DNA of 56,234 bases, taken from contig CAZIVO010000009.1 in NCBI GenBank assembly GCA_964542765.1, positions 1 to 56,234 of the forward strand, written 5' to 3'. Made by a program: the position numbers and the translations under genes. This DNA comes from CAZIVO01 sp964542765 (GTDB taxonomy: Bacteria > Planctomycetota > UBA1135 > UBA2386). The notes under the pieces were generated by a model that had not been told where the DNA came from, did no database searches, and was given only the letters and a program-made list of their open reading frames with translations. Shown here piece by piece: positions 7,882-15,926 of the stretch (positions are counted from its first letter, which is position 1; each line of letters opens with the position of its first letter).

Positions 7882-8775
7882 CTACAAACTGTTGCGGAAC
7901 TGCGCAGCAGCCTCGTTGCCGGGCAAGGCATTGATGTACATGTCTCCACCGATCTCCAGTCCGGCGAGATTGCCGGTGCGGGGCTGCAGTTCGATGTGCC
8001 AGTGGAAATCTTCGCCGGGGATGCGGTGCAAGAACATGTTGAAGGGAGGCGATCCAAGTGCCTTGTCGACGATGCGGAAAAGGGTGTGCAAGGTGGTTGC
8101 GAGGTCGCCGGCATGGTTGCCTTCGAGGAAACGATCGCCGTGGGTGATCGGTGCTAGCACCGTTTCGAAGGGGAGCTTGGGGACGCTCGGACAATAGATC
8201 ACGTGATGCTCTCCCTGGTGGACGATCCGGTCTTCCCCGGCAGCATTTTTGAGTTCTCTGCATTGCAGGCACTCGCCTCGTGCACGCTGCTGGGCAAGTT
8301 CGAGTTCGAGCCGGGGCGGCACCATCGGCAGACCCAGGATCTGCGTGTGGTTGTGCTCGATCGAGGCGCCTGCGCGCTGGCCGACATTCTTGAACAGGTA
8401 GGCGTGGCAGATCTCCGGTTCGGCTTCCAGTGCGAGGATGCGGCGGCGATAGAGTGCCAGGGCATCCTCCCAGAGGGTGGCGGGGAGGGCCGATGGTTGT
8501 TGGTGGTGTTCGGCACCTTCGGCGATGACGAGATGATGGGCGCTGGCGGGGTAGAGGTTGGGGAAGGCGCGCACCGACCAGTCCGGCGTGTCCTCTCCCG
8601 TGCCGGATGTACGCACGGCGTCGAGTTCGTGCGGCGTATGTTCTTCGTGACCGGCGCAGAAGGGACAGACTCCGGTCTTGTCGCCGGTGAGGATGGGGCG
8701 TTGTCGTCGGTGTGGCGCCATCAAGACGGGTCGCCCGGTACCGTGGTCGATGAGGATCCGTGGCTCGTCGGTCAT
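7882..8775 (-). CDS. GalT-like nucleotidyltransferase (HIT superfamily)
   Basis: The 297-residue protein resembles galactose-1-phosphate uridylyltransferase and the related ADP-glucose phosphorylases. CPFCAGHE (Cys37, Cys40) is the zinc-binding start of the first domain. FKNVGQRAGASIEHNHTQ contains the HxH active-site core, with His141 and His143 flanking Asn142, in place of the usual HPH. A second half ends in HWHIELQPR, the matching strand of the C-terminal HIT-like domain. Classical GalT has HPHxQ, so the Asn and the lack of galK or galE nearby make the exact substrate uncertain. The ATG (8775) overlaps the upstream deaminase stop by 4 nt (ATGA), so the two are translationally coupled. Confidence 0.85.
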   Translation of the reverse strand: MTDEPRILIDHGTGRPVLMAPHRRQRPILTGDKTGVCPFCAGHEEHTPHELDAVRTSGTGEDTPDWSVRAFPNLYPASAHHLVIAEGAEHHQQPSALPATLWEDALALYRRRILALEAEPEICHAYLFKNVGQRAGASIEHNHTQILGLPMVPPRLELELAQQRARGECLQCRELKNAAGEDRIVHQGEHHVIYCPSVPKLPFETVLAPITHGDRFLEGNHAGDLATTLHTLFRIVDKALGSPPFNMFLHRIPGEDFHWHIELQPRTGNLAGLEIGGDMYINALPGNEAAAQFRNSL

Positions 8776-10106
8776 CGGCTGACTCCTGCGCGGCCGAGCA
8801 CCGCGTCGCGCTGTTCTCGGGCTTCGTTGCGGATCAGGGCATCTTCCATTCCGGCCACCTGTCCGTTTTCCACCACTTTTTGCCCACCCAGATAGACCTG
8901 CGACAGACAGGCCTCGGTCGCCCGGTAGACCAGGCTCGAGACGGCCGCACCGTCGGGTTCGAGAGACGCCAGATCCCACAGGAGGATGTCGGCGCGCTTG
9001 CCGGGCTCGAGGCTGCCGAGTTCGGTTTCGAGCCCGAGGGCGCGGGCACCACCGCGGGTTGCGGCGTGCAGAGCCTGGTCGGCGGGCCATGCGCCGGGCC
9101 CCACCTGGCAAGCTTGCAGGAGTGCTGCCGTGCGCATCTCGGTCAGGGCCGAGAGCCTGTTGTTGCATGGTGCGCCATCTGCGCCGAGAGCGACATCCAG
9201 CCCTACCTTCACGTATTCGGTGATCGGGGCGATGCCCGAGCCGAGTTTCAGATTGGCGCTGGGGCAGTGCAGGACCGCTGCTTTTGAAGCCCGCAGCACC
9301 TCGCGCTCGGCTTCGGTGGTGTGTACGCAGTGTGCGAGCCCGGTACGAGGTCCGAGCAGACCCTGGTCGCGCAGTGCGAGCAGATAATCGACACCGAACC
9401 GTGCGCGGACCTCGGTCAACTCGTCGGTGTGCTCGCAGGCGTGGGTATGGATACGCAGTCCACGGTCGTGTGCCAGGGCGACGGCTTCGCGTGACAACTC
9501 ATCGCTGCAAGAAAGGATGAAGCGCGGTGAGATGGCGTAGTGCAAGCGTCCCTGACCGTCGAAGCTGTCGGCGAGTTCTTCGCTCATCGCCAGCGCTTGG
9601 CGGGCCGTCGTCACCATGTCGTCGGGGATGCCGGGGCCGACGCGGTCCATCAGGCAGTTGCCGATGATGGCGGTGATGCCTGTTTGTTCAGCGACTTCGA
9701 AGCTGGCCTCGGTATGCCGGACCGTTTCCATGACCTGGACGCAGGTCGTCCCGCCCGCCAATAGTTCGAGGATCGATAGCCGTGCCGATGCACGGATCGA
9801 TGCCGGGTCGTGTGCATGCTCGAGCGGCCAGATGCGCGTGCGCAACCAGTCCAGCAAGGACAGGTCATCAGCCAGGCCGCGGAAGATGGTCTGGCAAAAA
9901 TGCAGGTGTCCCTGGACGAAGCCGGGAGTGGCGGTGAGGCCGCCACCGTCGATCACCGTTTCTCCGGCTTGCGGTTCCAGCTCGCCGATGGCTGCGATGC
10001 GATCTCCGCGCAAGCGCAATGACCCCTCGCGTACCTCGCCGAGGGGAGACGCGTCGGATCCGTCCATCGGCAGCAAGAGCAGGTTGTCGATGCGAAGATC
10101 TGTCAC
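8772..10106 (-). CDS. Amidohydrolase, probable aminohydrolase of the MTA/SAH deaminase type
   Basis: This 444-residue metal-dependent hydrolase has the TIM-barrel motifs of the TRZ/ATZ deaminase subgroup. They are GHLHFCQT (metal HxH), HTHACEHTDE, GLAHCVHTTE (third metal His), HCPSANLKLGSG and LGADGAPCNN (catalytic Asp). A terminal GSLEPGKRADILLWD strand closes the composite beta domain. Known members deaminate S-adenosylhomocysteine, methylthioadenosine, deoxyadenosine, guanine or triazines; the HCPSANLKLGSG block fits the nucleoside group best, but the substrate is inference. The start is GTG at 10106. It is the first gene of the minus-strand set that continues with galT, TPR and rhomboid, and lies 12 nt downstream of the small lipoprotein gene. 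Confidence 0.9.
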   Translation of the reverse strand: MTDLRIDNLLLLPMDGSDASPLGEVREGSLRLRGDRIAAIGELEPQAGETVIDGGGLTATPGFVQGHLHFCQTIFRGLADDLSLLDWLRTRIWPLEHAHDPASIRASARLSILELLAGGTTCVQVMETVRHTEASFEVAEQTGITAIIGNCLMDRVGPGIPDDMVTTARQALAMSEELADSFDGQGRLHYAISPRFILSCSDELSREAVALAHDRGLRIHTHACEHTDELTEVRARFGVDYLLALRDQGLLGPRTGLAHCVHTTEAEREVLRASKAAVLHCPSANLKLGSGIAPITEYVKVGLDVALGADGAPCNNRLSALTEMRTAALLQACQVGPGAWPADQALHAATRGGARALGLETELGSLEPGKRADILLWDLASLEPDGAAVSSLVYRATEACLSQVYLGGQKVVENGQVAGMEDALIRNEAREQRDAVLGRAGVSR

Positions 10107-10118
10107 GACGCGAAGACC

Positions 10119-10535
10119 CTACCTTTCCACGCTCGTTGCGGACACCTCGCGTTCGAGAAGTCGGATTTGACTCGCGCCCGGAAAGAAGTTGGCAGGCGGG
10201 GGGGTGGCCATGCCCTCCCGGCCTTGCCGGACCCGGTAACGGCATCGCAGAAGCAAGTTTTGGGCATCTGTGTGGAGCCATCGTTTTGCGCCGGAAAAGG
10301 TCTCGCGCAGGGGGGCGGGCTCGGCGTGGAGGTGGAGCACGGTCACTTCGCCGGCCGTCATCGGTACCCGGACACGGTGCTGGGGCTTGCTGTCGGTGAA
10401 GCGGTAGAGGACTTGCACCTCGAACTCTTCAGCCGGTTCGTATCCGGGCCTGGGCAGCACCGTGCACGAGGGGCCGGGCAAGAGAGCCAAGCAGACGAGG
10501 ACGCGAGGCAGCGATCTGGCTATCCTTTCGAGCAT
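10119..10535 (-). CDS. Small putative lipoprotein, function unknown
   Basis: The 138-residue product begins with a basic n-region and hydrophobic core (RVLVCLALLPGPSC). It could be lipidated at Cys24, although GPSC is not a textbook lipobox. The rest is a compact, probably beta-rich domain of about 110 residues with no motif I recognise. The ATG at 10535 lies back to back with the ATG of the NHL gene on the other strand (CATG at 10533-10536), and no ribosome-binding site is visible for either. The stop lies 12 nt before the amidohydrolase start, so it probably leads that operon. An overlapping plus-strand frame across this stretch looks like a shadow. Confidence 0.6.
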   Translation of the reverse strand: MLERIARSLPRVLVCLALLPGPSCTVLPRPGYEPAEEFEVQVLYRFTDSKPQHRVRVPMTAGEVTVLHLHAEPAPLRETFSGAKRWLHTDAQNLLLRCRYRVRQGREGMATPPPANFFPGASQIRLLEREVSATSVER

Positions 10536-11397
10536 GTTCGGTGGTGTTGCTGTCGGTGGAAACCTCCTTTGTCTCGCCCATACAGATGCTCGAGGCAAGG
10601 TATTCCTGATCGATTTGGAAGAGCGCAGGCTCATGTCGTTCTGGGAGTTCTCGGGTCCTGATGGCGGCTACGCAGACGCCAATGGCGTTGCCATCGGTGA
10701 GGATTTCAGCATCTATGTCGCCGATACGCGAAACGATACCGTGCGGCGTTTCACGCCATTTGGCAAGCAGGTCGAAACCATTGGCGACAGGCCGGACCGT
10801 GGTCCGGGAGCCGCTTGCCGCGACCGCAAGGGCGTACTCGATCGGCCCCGCGCACTGGCTTTCTTCGGCGATGTTCTCCTTGTCGGTTGTGGAGAGAGGA
10901 TGCTGGTCCGCGGGGTGCAGCGCTTTGGTCGCGATGGAACCTGCCTGCCGCCGTTACGTTCGTGCGGCGATCCGGAAGGTCGTTTCGGGGCACCGTGGGG
11001 TATCAGTGCCGGCCCCCGGGGAATCTTTGTGGCGGACACGCTGCGTGGAGCGATCCAGCGCTTCACCACGGAAGGGCGCTTTGTCAGCGAGTTCTCGACT
11101 GCGGCATCAGCGGATGAAGCGAGCCGACCGGTTGCGGTGGCATCGTTGGGCGGCGGCGACCTTCTCGTGCTCGACCGCGGTGACCGCGCGGGTCTTGTGC
11201 GCTTTTCGATCGATGGTGAAGTGCGAGGTGGTCTGGCGGAGTCATCGATCGATCTCGATGAGGTCTGCGGGCTGGCGACCGACAGTCTCGACAGGGTCTA
11301 TGTTCTTGACCGCGATGGTGAGCGGGTGCAGCGGCTGACGCCCGGGTTGGAGTTCGATGTTTTGATCGCGGATCTTCAAGAGATGCTCGATGAATGA
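10534..11397 (+). CDS. NHL-repeat beta-propeller protein
   Basis: The 287-residue protein consists almost entirely of NHL-type blades. Repeats such as YADANGVAIGEDFSIYVADT, PWGISAGPRGIFVADT and VCGLATDSLDRVYVLDRD are spaced about 45-90 residues apart. Each has the typical Gly-hydrophobic-[VL]-x-D pattern followed by a VxRF-like strand. Such propellers serve as binding scaffolds or occasional lyases. No signal peptide is visible after the ATG at 10534. If translation began further upstream (in-frame codon at 10462) the extra residues would be basic and low in complexity. The stop overlaps the start of the permease gene by 8 nt, implying cotranslation. Confidence 0.78.
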   Translation: MFGGVAVGGNLLCLAHTDARGKVFLIDLEERRLMSFWEFSGPDGGYADANGVAIGEDFSIYVADTRNDTVRRFTPFGKQVETIGDRPDRGPGAACRDRKGVLDRPRALAFFGDVLLVGCGERMLVRGVQRFGRDGTCLPPLRSCGDPEGRFGAPWGISAGPRGIFVADTLRGAIQRFTTEGRFVSEFSTAASADEASRPVAVASLGGGDLLVLDRGDRAGLVRFSIDGEVRGGLAESSIDLDEVCGLATDSLDRVYVLDRDGERVQRLTPGLEFDVLIADLQEMLDE

Positions 11398-12754
11398 GCA
11401 GCCGGCCACTGACTCGGGCCGGCAGCTAGGCGCTTTCGATATAGGTTGCGTCGTGATCGGCGGGATCATCGGAGTCGGGATCTTCTTCACACCATCGAAG
11501 GTGGCGGCTGTGGTGGGCAGTTCGACGCAGGCTTTGGCAGCCTGGTCCATCGGCGGCTTTCTGGCTGTGCTCGGCGCACTGGTCTTCGCAGATCTGAGCC
11601 GGCGAGTGCCGGGCCATGGCGGGACCTTCATTTACATTCACGAGGCCTTCGGTTCGGCTCTGGCCTTTCTCTACGGTTGGGCGAACTGGCTCATCATCCA
11701 GTCCGGTGCGCTGGGAGTGATCGGGCTCATCATGGTCGACTACGCCGATCAACTCGTCTACGGCGAGCCGACCACGTCGATGGCGACGAAGATTGTGATC
11801 ACGGTCGTGGCGATCGCCTTCTTCACCATCCTCAACCTGCTCGGTCTGCGGGTGGGCAAGCGGGTCCAGAATGGATTGACCGTGGCCAAGACCCTGGCGG
11901 TATTTTCAATCGTCCTGCTCGCCGTCATCACCACCGGGGGTGCTGCTGCTGAGGTTGCTGCTGTGGCTCAGCCTTCGAAGGGCTGGCTCGAGGCGATGGC
12001 GGCGGCGATGTTGCCGGTACTCTTTTCTTTTGGCGGTTGGCAACAGGGTTCCTTCCTTGCGGGTGCTGCCCGGCGACCCTTGCGAGACGTGCCGCTGGGC
12101 ATCATCTGTGGTGTTCTGGTGGTGGTGCTGGCCTATCTGTCGGTGAATTTTGCCTTCTTGCATCTGCTCGGTTTGGAGGGTGCTGCCCGATCGAAGACCA
12201 TCGCAGTCGATGCCACCGAGATCGCGCTCGCACCCTATGGGATGGGTGACATTGCCGGCCGGGTGTTGGGTGCGATGGTTGTGCTCTCCTGTCTGGGGAT
12301 CATGAATACCATCCTCATGGCGCCCCCCTACGTGCTCCACGAGATGTCGCAGCGCGGTCTGTTCTTCGCCAGTATGGGGCGGCTGCATCCGCGTCACGCA
12401 AGTCCGACCACGAGCATTCTCATCCAGGGGGTCTGGGCATCCATTCTCCTTGTCGGTGCTTGGCTGCTTCTCGGTGGCACACCCACGGATACGCTCGGCT
12501 TCCTGCTCGACGGCGTCGTCTTCGTCGACTGGTTGTTCTTCGCTCTTTGTGGCCTTGCCTTGCTGCGCTTGCAACGCCGCGGTGGCGATGCTGCGCGGGG
12601 GTTCTCGGTGGTCGCCGGTCTGTTCGCCCTGGGTGCCCTCGCGGTGATGGTGGGAGCGGTCTGGACCAAGCCGATCCCCTCCCTGGTCGGGCTGGCCCTG
12701 ACGGCGGCGGGCTTGCTGCTCTATGCCTGGTTCCGGCAAGGCCGCGCCGCTTGA
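11390..12754 (+). CDS. APC-superfamily amino acid permease
   Basis: The 454-residue protein has about twelve transmembrane helices. TM1 carries the APC signature IGGIIGVGIFFTPS, whose unwound GxG helix binds the substrate amino group. Other family features are PGHGGTFIYIHEAFG, GWANWLIIQSGALG in TM3, and FSFGGWQQGSFLAGAARRP after TM6, typical of the LAT/APC transporters. It should move an amino acid across the inner membrane; which one cannot be read from sequence. It overlaps the NHL-repeat gene upstream by 8 nt. The stop is 6 nt from the convergent stop of the exported amidohydrolase. Confidence 0.92.
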   Translation: MNEQPATDSGRQLGAFDIGCVVIGGIIGVGIFFTPSKVAAVVGSSTQALAAWSIGGFLAVLGALVFADLSRRVPGHGGTFIYIHEAFGSALAFLYGWANWLIIQSGALGVIGLIMVDYADQLVYGEPTTSMATKIVITVVAIAFFTILNLLGLRVGKRVQNGLTVAKTLAVFSIVLLAVITTGGAAAEVAAVAQPSKGWLEAMAAAMLPVLFSFGGWQQGSFLAGAARRPLRDVPLGIICGVLVVVLAYLSVNFAFLHLLGLEGAARSKTIAVDATEIALAPYGMGDIAGRVLGAMVVLSCLGIMNTILMAPPYVLHEMSQRGLFFASMGRLHPRHASPTTSILIQGVWASILLVGAWLLLGGTPTDTLGFLLDGVVFVDWLFFALCGLALLRLQRRGGDAARGFSVVAGLFALGALAVMVGAVWTKPIPSLVGLALTAAGLLLYAWFRQGRAA

Positions 12755-12760
12755 GCGGTT

Positions 12761-13975
12761 TTACTGGTGCTCGACGATTATCCTGCCGTCGATCATCACC
12801 ATGCTCGGTGGGTTTCGCGGATCGAGAGGATCGCCCGGGAAGACCACGAGGTCGGCGTCCTTGCCCGGTTCGATCGAGCCGACGCGATCATCGATGAAGA
12901 CAGCCTTGCTCGGTTCGATCGTCAGGCCCCGCAGGGCGGCCCAGTCATCGAGTCCCATTCGCACGGCCATCGCTGCTTGCAGGGGTAGCTGGTCGGCAGC
13001 GACGACCGGCGCGTCGGTGCAGATGGAAACGGGCACGCCCGCTTCTTGCAGTTCGGCGGCGTTGCCGACGAAGGCTCCGTGGTAGAACTCGTACTGTCGG
13101 GGGCCGAGGTTCATTGGCACGCCTTGCTTCGACAGTTCGGCCTTGATCTTGAAGGAGTCGTAGACGCCGTGCGAGATCACGATGGGCAGTTCGAGTCCCC
13201 ACTTCAAGATGCGGATCGCCGTCATCGTGTCGTTCTGACCGTAGGCGTGCAGGATGACGGGGAACTCTCTTCGGAACAGACCGCGCAAGGGGTCGAGCCG
13301 CGGGTTGAACTTCGGCCTGGGTCCTCCGCCCTCTTCGTGCTTCGTCCAGGCGTGGTGGTAATCGCGGGCCTCGGCCATGACAACCTTGAGCATGTAGTGC
13401 AGCCCCAGGCGACCCGAACCGAGATCGCCGGCAGCCCGTGCCGGATTGCCGCCGCGCGCATGCAAGGCGATCTTGAGTGCACCGGGATAGCGGACCAACC
13501 GGTCCTTGAGCAGGCCATGACCGGTCTTGACGATGGTTCCCAGGCCGCCGATGGTCGATCCGGAACCGGGGATGATCAGGGCGGTGGTGACGCCGGCGCG
13601 CGCTGCGTCGAGTAATTCGTCGCTGTTCTTCATCACCGTATCGATCGTGCGCAGATCCATGTTGTGGGGCAGGACCGTGTCGTTGGTGTCGCCGCTCGAG
13701 ACGCCGACATGGCAGTGCAGTTCGACGAAACCAGGAACCAGGATCTGGTCGGGGAAGTCACGTATGATGGTGTCCTTTCCGACCGGGATCGCGCGGCCGA
13801 CGGCGACGATCTTGCCGGCGCGGACCAGGACCTCGCCATCGAGCATGACGGGTTCCTTGCCGGCCATCGTCAGAACCTTGCCGGCGCGGATCAGCGTGGC
13901 CCTGGTATCGGGCTCTTGGGCTGGCGCCGTGGCCGCGAAAAGGGCCAGGATCAGGCTGTGGATCCGCCGGGACAT
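12761..13975 (-). CDS. Exported amidohydrolase (imidazolonepropionase-like)
   Basis: The 404-residue protein starts with a signal peptide (MSRRIHSLILALFAATAPAQ), so this hydrolase acts outside the cytoplasm. The ATG at 13975 has GGTGAG a few nt upstream. Amidohydrolase features are a short beta domain (LIRAGKVLTMAGKEP), FVELHCHVG with the metal HxH, HAYGQND and VISHGVYDS for the second pair of histidine ligands, CTDAP with the catalytic Asp, and the closing GSIEPGKDADLVVFPGDPLD strand. Members of this group include secreted prolidase-like dipeptidases and imidazolonepropionase relatives, so peptide or cyclic-amide hydrolysis is likely but unproven. It is convergent with the amino acid permease, and its promoter side faces folE. 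Confidence 0.9.
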   Translation of the reverse strand: MSRRIHSLILALFAATAPAQEPDTRATLIRAGKVLTMAGKEPVMLDGEVLVRAGKIVAVGRAIPVGKDTIIRDFPDQILVPGFVELHCHVGVSSGDTNDTVLPHNMDLRTIDTVMKNSDELLDAARAGVTTALIIPGSGSTIGGLGTIVKTGHGLLKDRLVRYPGALKIALHARGGNPARAAGDLGSGRLGLHYMLKVVMAEARDYHHAWTKHEEGGGPRPKFNPRLDPLRGLFRREFPVILHAYGQNDTMTAIRILKWGLELPIVISHGVYDSFKIKAELSKQGVPMNLGPRQYEFYHGAFVGNAAELQEAGVPVSICTDAPVVAADQLPLQAAMAVRMGLDDWAALRGLTIEPSKAVFIDDRVGSIEPGKDADLVVFPGDPLDPRNPPSMVMIDGRIIVEHQ

Positions 13976-14101
13976 GGTCTCACCGATACCCTCATACGGT
14001 CTCTTCGGCAAGGCGGATGATCTCGGTCTGACCGGTCATGACAGAATTCCTCGTCGGGGGGGCTAGAAAGACGCCGCCTGGGGCGTACACAGGGAATCTA
14101 A

Positions 14102-14695
14102 ATGTCTGATCAGATCATCGATATCGAACCGGTGGCGCAGCCGGCTTCTTTCAAGGCTGCCATTTCGCAGATCTTGCGCGAACTCGATCCTGAGCCCGAT
14201 CGCGAGGGGCTCCAGCGAACTCCTGAGCGCGTGGAGAAGGCCTTCCGCTTCTACTGTCAGGGCTACGAGCAGGATCCCAAGGATGTCATTGCGGATGCTG
14301 TATTCGAGCCCGAGACGGATGAGATGGTCGTGGTCCGCGACATCGAGATCTACTCCCTGTGTGAACACCATCTGGCACCTTTCTATGGCAAGGCTCACGT
14401 CGCCTATATTCCCAGGGACAAGATCGTTGGCCTCTCGAAGCTGGCGCGGCTGGTCGATGTCTACGCACGTCGCCTGCAGGTTCAAGAGCGGCTCACGCAC
14501 CAGATCGCGCAGGCGATCGAAGATGTGCTGAAGCCCAAGGGCGTGGGTGTCCTGATCGAGGCCTCGCACCTGTGCATGATGATGCGCGGGGTGCAAAAGC
14601 AGAACTCCTCGACGGTCACCTCATGTCTGCTGGGGAATTTTCGCAAGGACGAGCGGACCCGAGCCGAATTCCTGAATCTGGTGAAGCGGTCCTAG
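14102..14695 (+). CDS. folE: GTP cyclohydrolase I
   Basis: This enzyme converts GTP to 7,8-dihydroneopterin triphosphate, the first step of tetrahydrofolate (and queuosine precursor) synthesis. The zinc site is complete: SLCEHHLAPF supplies Cys87 and an adjacent histidine, and SHLCMMMRGV supplies Cys158. Substrate-binding blocks YIPRDKIVGLSKLARLV, RLQVQERLTHQIA and NSSTVTS are all present. The length of 197 aa is usual for the bacterial enzyme. It stands alone, about 125 nt from the divergent amidohydrolase gene, and about 180 nt before the esterase. No riboswitch-like leader is evident. Confidence 0.97.
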   Translation: MSDQIIDIEPVAQPASFKAAISQILRELDPEPDREGLQRTPERVEKAFRFYCQGYEQDPKDVIADAVFEPETDEMVVVRDIEIYSLCEHHLAPFYGKAHVAYIPRDKIVGLSKLARLVDVYARRLQVQERLTHQIAQAIEDVLKPKGVGVLIEASHLCMMMRGVQKQNSSTVTSCLLGNFRKDERTRAEFLNLVKRS

Positions 14696-14877
14696 CCGGG
14701 TTGGCGCATCCGGTTGCGCGTGGTCAAGACAGCGTTGGCAAAGGGCTTGCGTGATCCGGTGCGACCATCGATCGGGCAAGCGATGGTGGTTTTGTCGGCA
14801 TTGCGGATCGACGGTGGTGTTTGTCCGGTCCGCGCTGTGCATAATCTGTTTCGTACCCATTCATCCACGAGGATCTC

Positions 14878-15894
14878 ATGCGCAGCACCTTCTTCTTGAG
14901 CGTCGTCACTCTCTTTCTGGTTGCCGATCTGGCGGCGCAACGCGAGCGCCGTTCCGGTCGCGGTGGCGGCGGTGATGACAGCAGCGTCGAACTGGCTCAT
15001 TTCGAGTTCAAGAAGGTCGATTACAGCGCCTTCAGCCTGGAGTCGCTCCGCTCGAGCTACGGGATTTATCTGCCCAAGGGCTACGGTGATGAGGCCAACA
15101 AGGACCGGCGTTACCCCTGGGTGATCTGGCTCCACGGCATGAATGGCGATTACCGGCGTTTCCATACCGGTGCTGCTGCCACCCTCGACAAGTTGCGCGG
15201 TGAGGGCCAGATCCCCGAGATGATCTTCGTGGCGGCATCGGGTCCGCGGCGGACCCTGTATCTGAATGGCGAAAGCTCTGGAGATGTCGAGGATCTGATC
15301 GCTTTCGATCTGCTCGAGCATGTGCAGAAGAATTTTCGTGCGTCGAACAAGCGCCGCGATCGTGCCATCATGGGGGTGAGTATCGGTGCTCTGGGAGCGA
15401 TGAAGATCGCCTTCAAGTATCCCGAGAAGTTCGGCACGGTGGCCATTCACTCCGGAGCCATGTTTCCGGTCGATCCTGACGATCTGCCCGCGCAACTTGA
15501 CCGGCAAGCGCAGTTCATGTCGCGCAGCATCGGTTTCGATGAGGTGCTGGGCAATCCCATCGAACCCGAGAAATGGATGAAGGAGATTCCTTCGGCCATG
15601 CTCACGAAGATGAAGGTCGGGAAACTGAAAGGATTGCGCATCTTTCTCGACGCTGGAACCGATGATCGTTACGGCTTCGCTCCGCTCAACATCGCTTTTC
15701 ACGAGCAACTCCAAGAGAAGAAGATCGCCCATTCCTGGGAACTGATCGAGGGTGGCGGCCATGCCTGGGCTGATCGTCGCTTCCCCGAGCGAGTCGCCAG
15801 ATCGCTGCAGTTCGTGGGCGCAGGATTCTCGGGCCAGGGCGAGAGAGGTGCCGAGAAATCCAAGAAGGGCGGCGCGGACAAGGCCAACCGCTAG
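14878..15894 (+). CDS. Exported esterase (esterase D / antigen 85-like alpha/beta hydrolase)
   Basis: The 338-residue protein has a signal peptide (MRSTFFLSVVTLFLVADLAAQ), then a Gly/Arg-rich linker, then an alpha/beta-hydrolase fold. The early WLHGMNG is the oxyanion strand. MGVSIGALGA is the nucleophile elbow (Ser168). DAGTDDRYGF gives the Asp (about 262), and GGGHAW gives the His (295). This matches putative esterases of the S-formylglutathione hydrolase, ferulic acid esterase and mycolyltransferase type; the natural substrate is unknown. The C-terminus is basic and disordered (GAEKSKKGGADKANR). It is preceded by a 180-nt non-coding stretch with a CATAAT box at 14840-14845 that could be a -10 element, though no good -35 matches it. 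Confidence 0.88.
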   Translation: MRSTFFLSVVTLFLVADLAAQRERRSGRGGGGDDSSVELAHFEFKKVDYSAFSLESLRSSYGIYLPKGYGDEANKDRRYPWVIWLHGMNGDYRRFHTGAAATLDKLRGEGQIPEMIFVAASGPRRTLYLNGESSGDVEDLIAFDLLEHVQKNFRASNKRRDRAIMGVSIGALGAMKIAFKYPEKFGTVAIHSGAMFPVDPDDLPAQLDRQAQFMSRSIGFDEVLGNPIEPEKWMKEIPSAMLTKMKVGKLKGLRIFLDAGTDDRYGFAPLNIAFHEQLQEKKIAHSWELIEGGGHAWADRRFPERVARSLQFVGAGFSGQGERGAEKSKKGGADKANR

Positions 15895-15926
15895 CCGGGG
15901 GTTTTGCCGCCCCGCGGATCGTTCGA

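Noticed and set aside
8776..9168. N-terminal extension of the GalT-like gene by 131 codons
   Set aside because: The extra residues lie inside the amidohydrolase gene and are low in complexity; the ATG at 8775 forms a standard 4-nt overlap.
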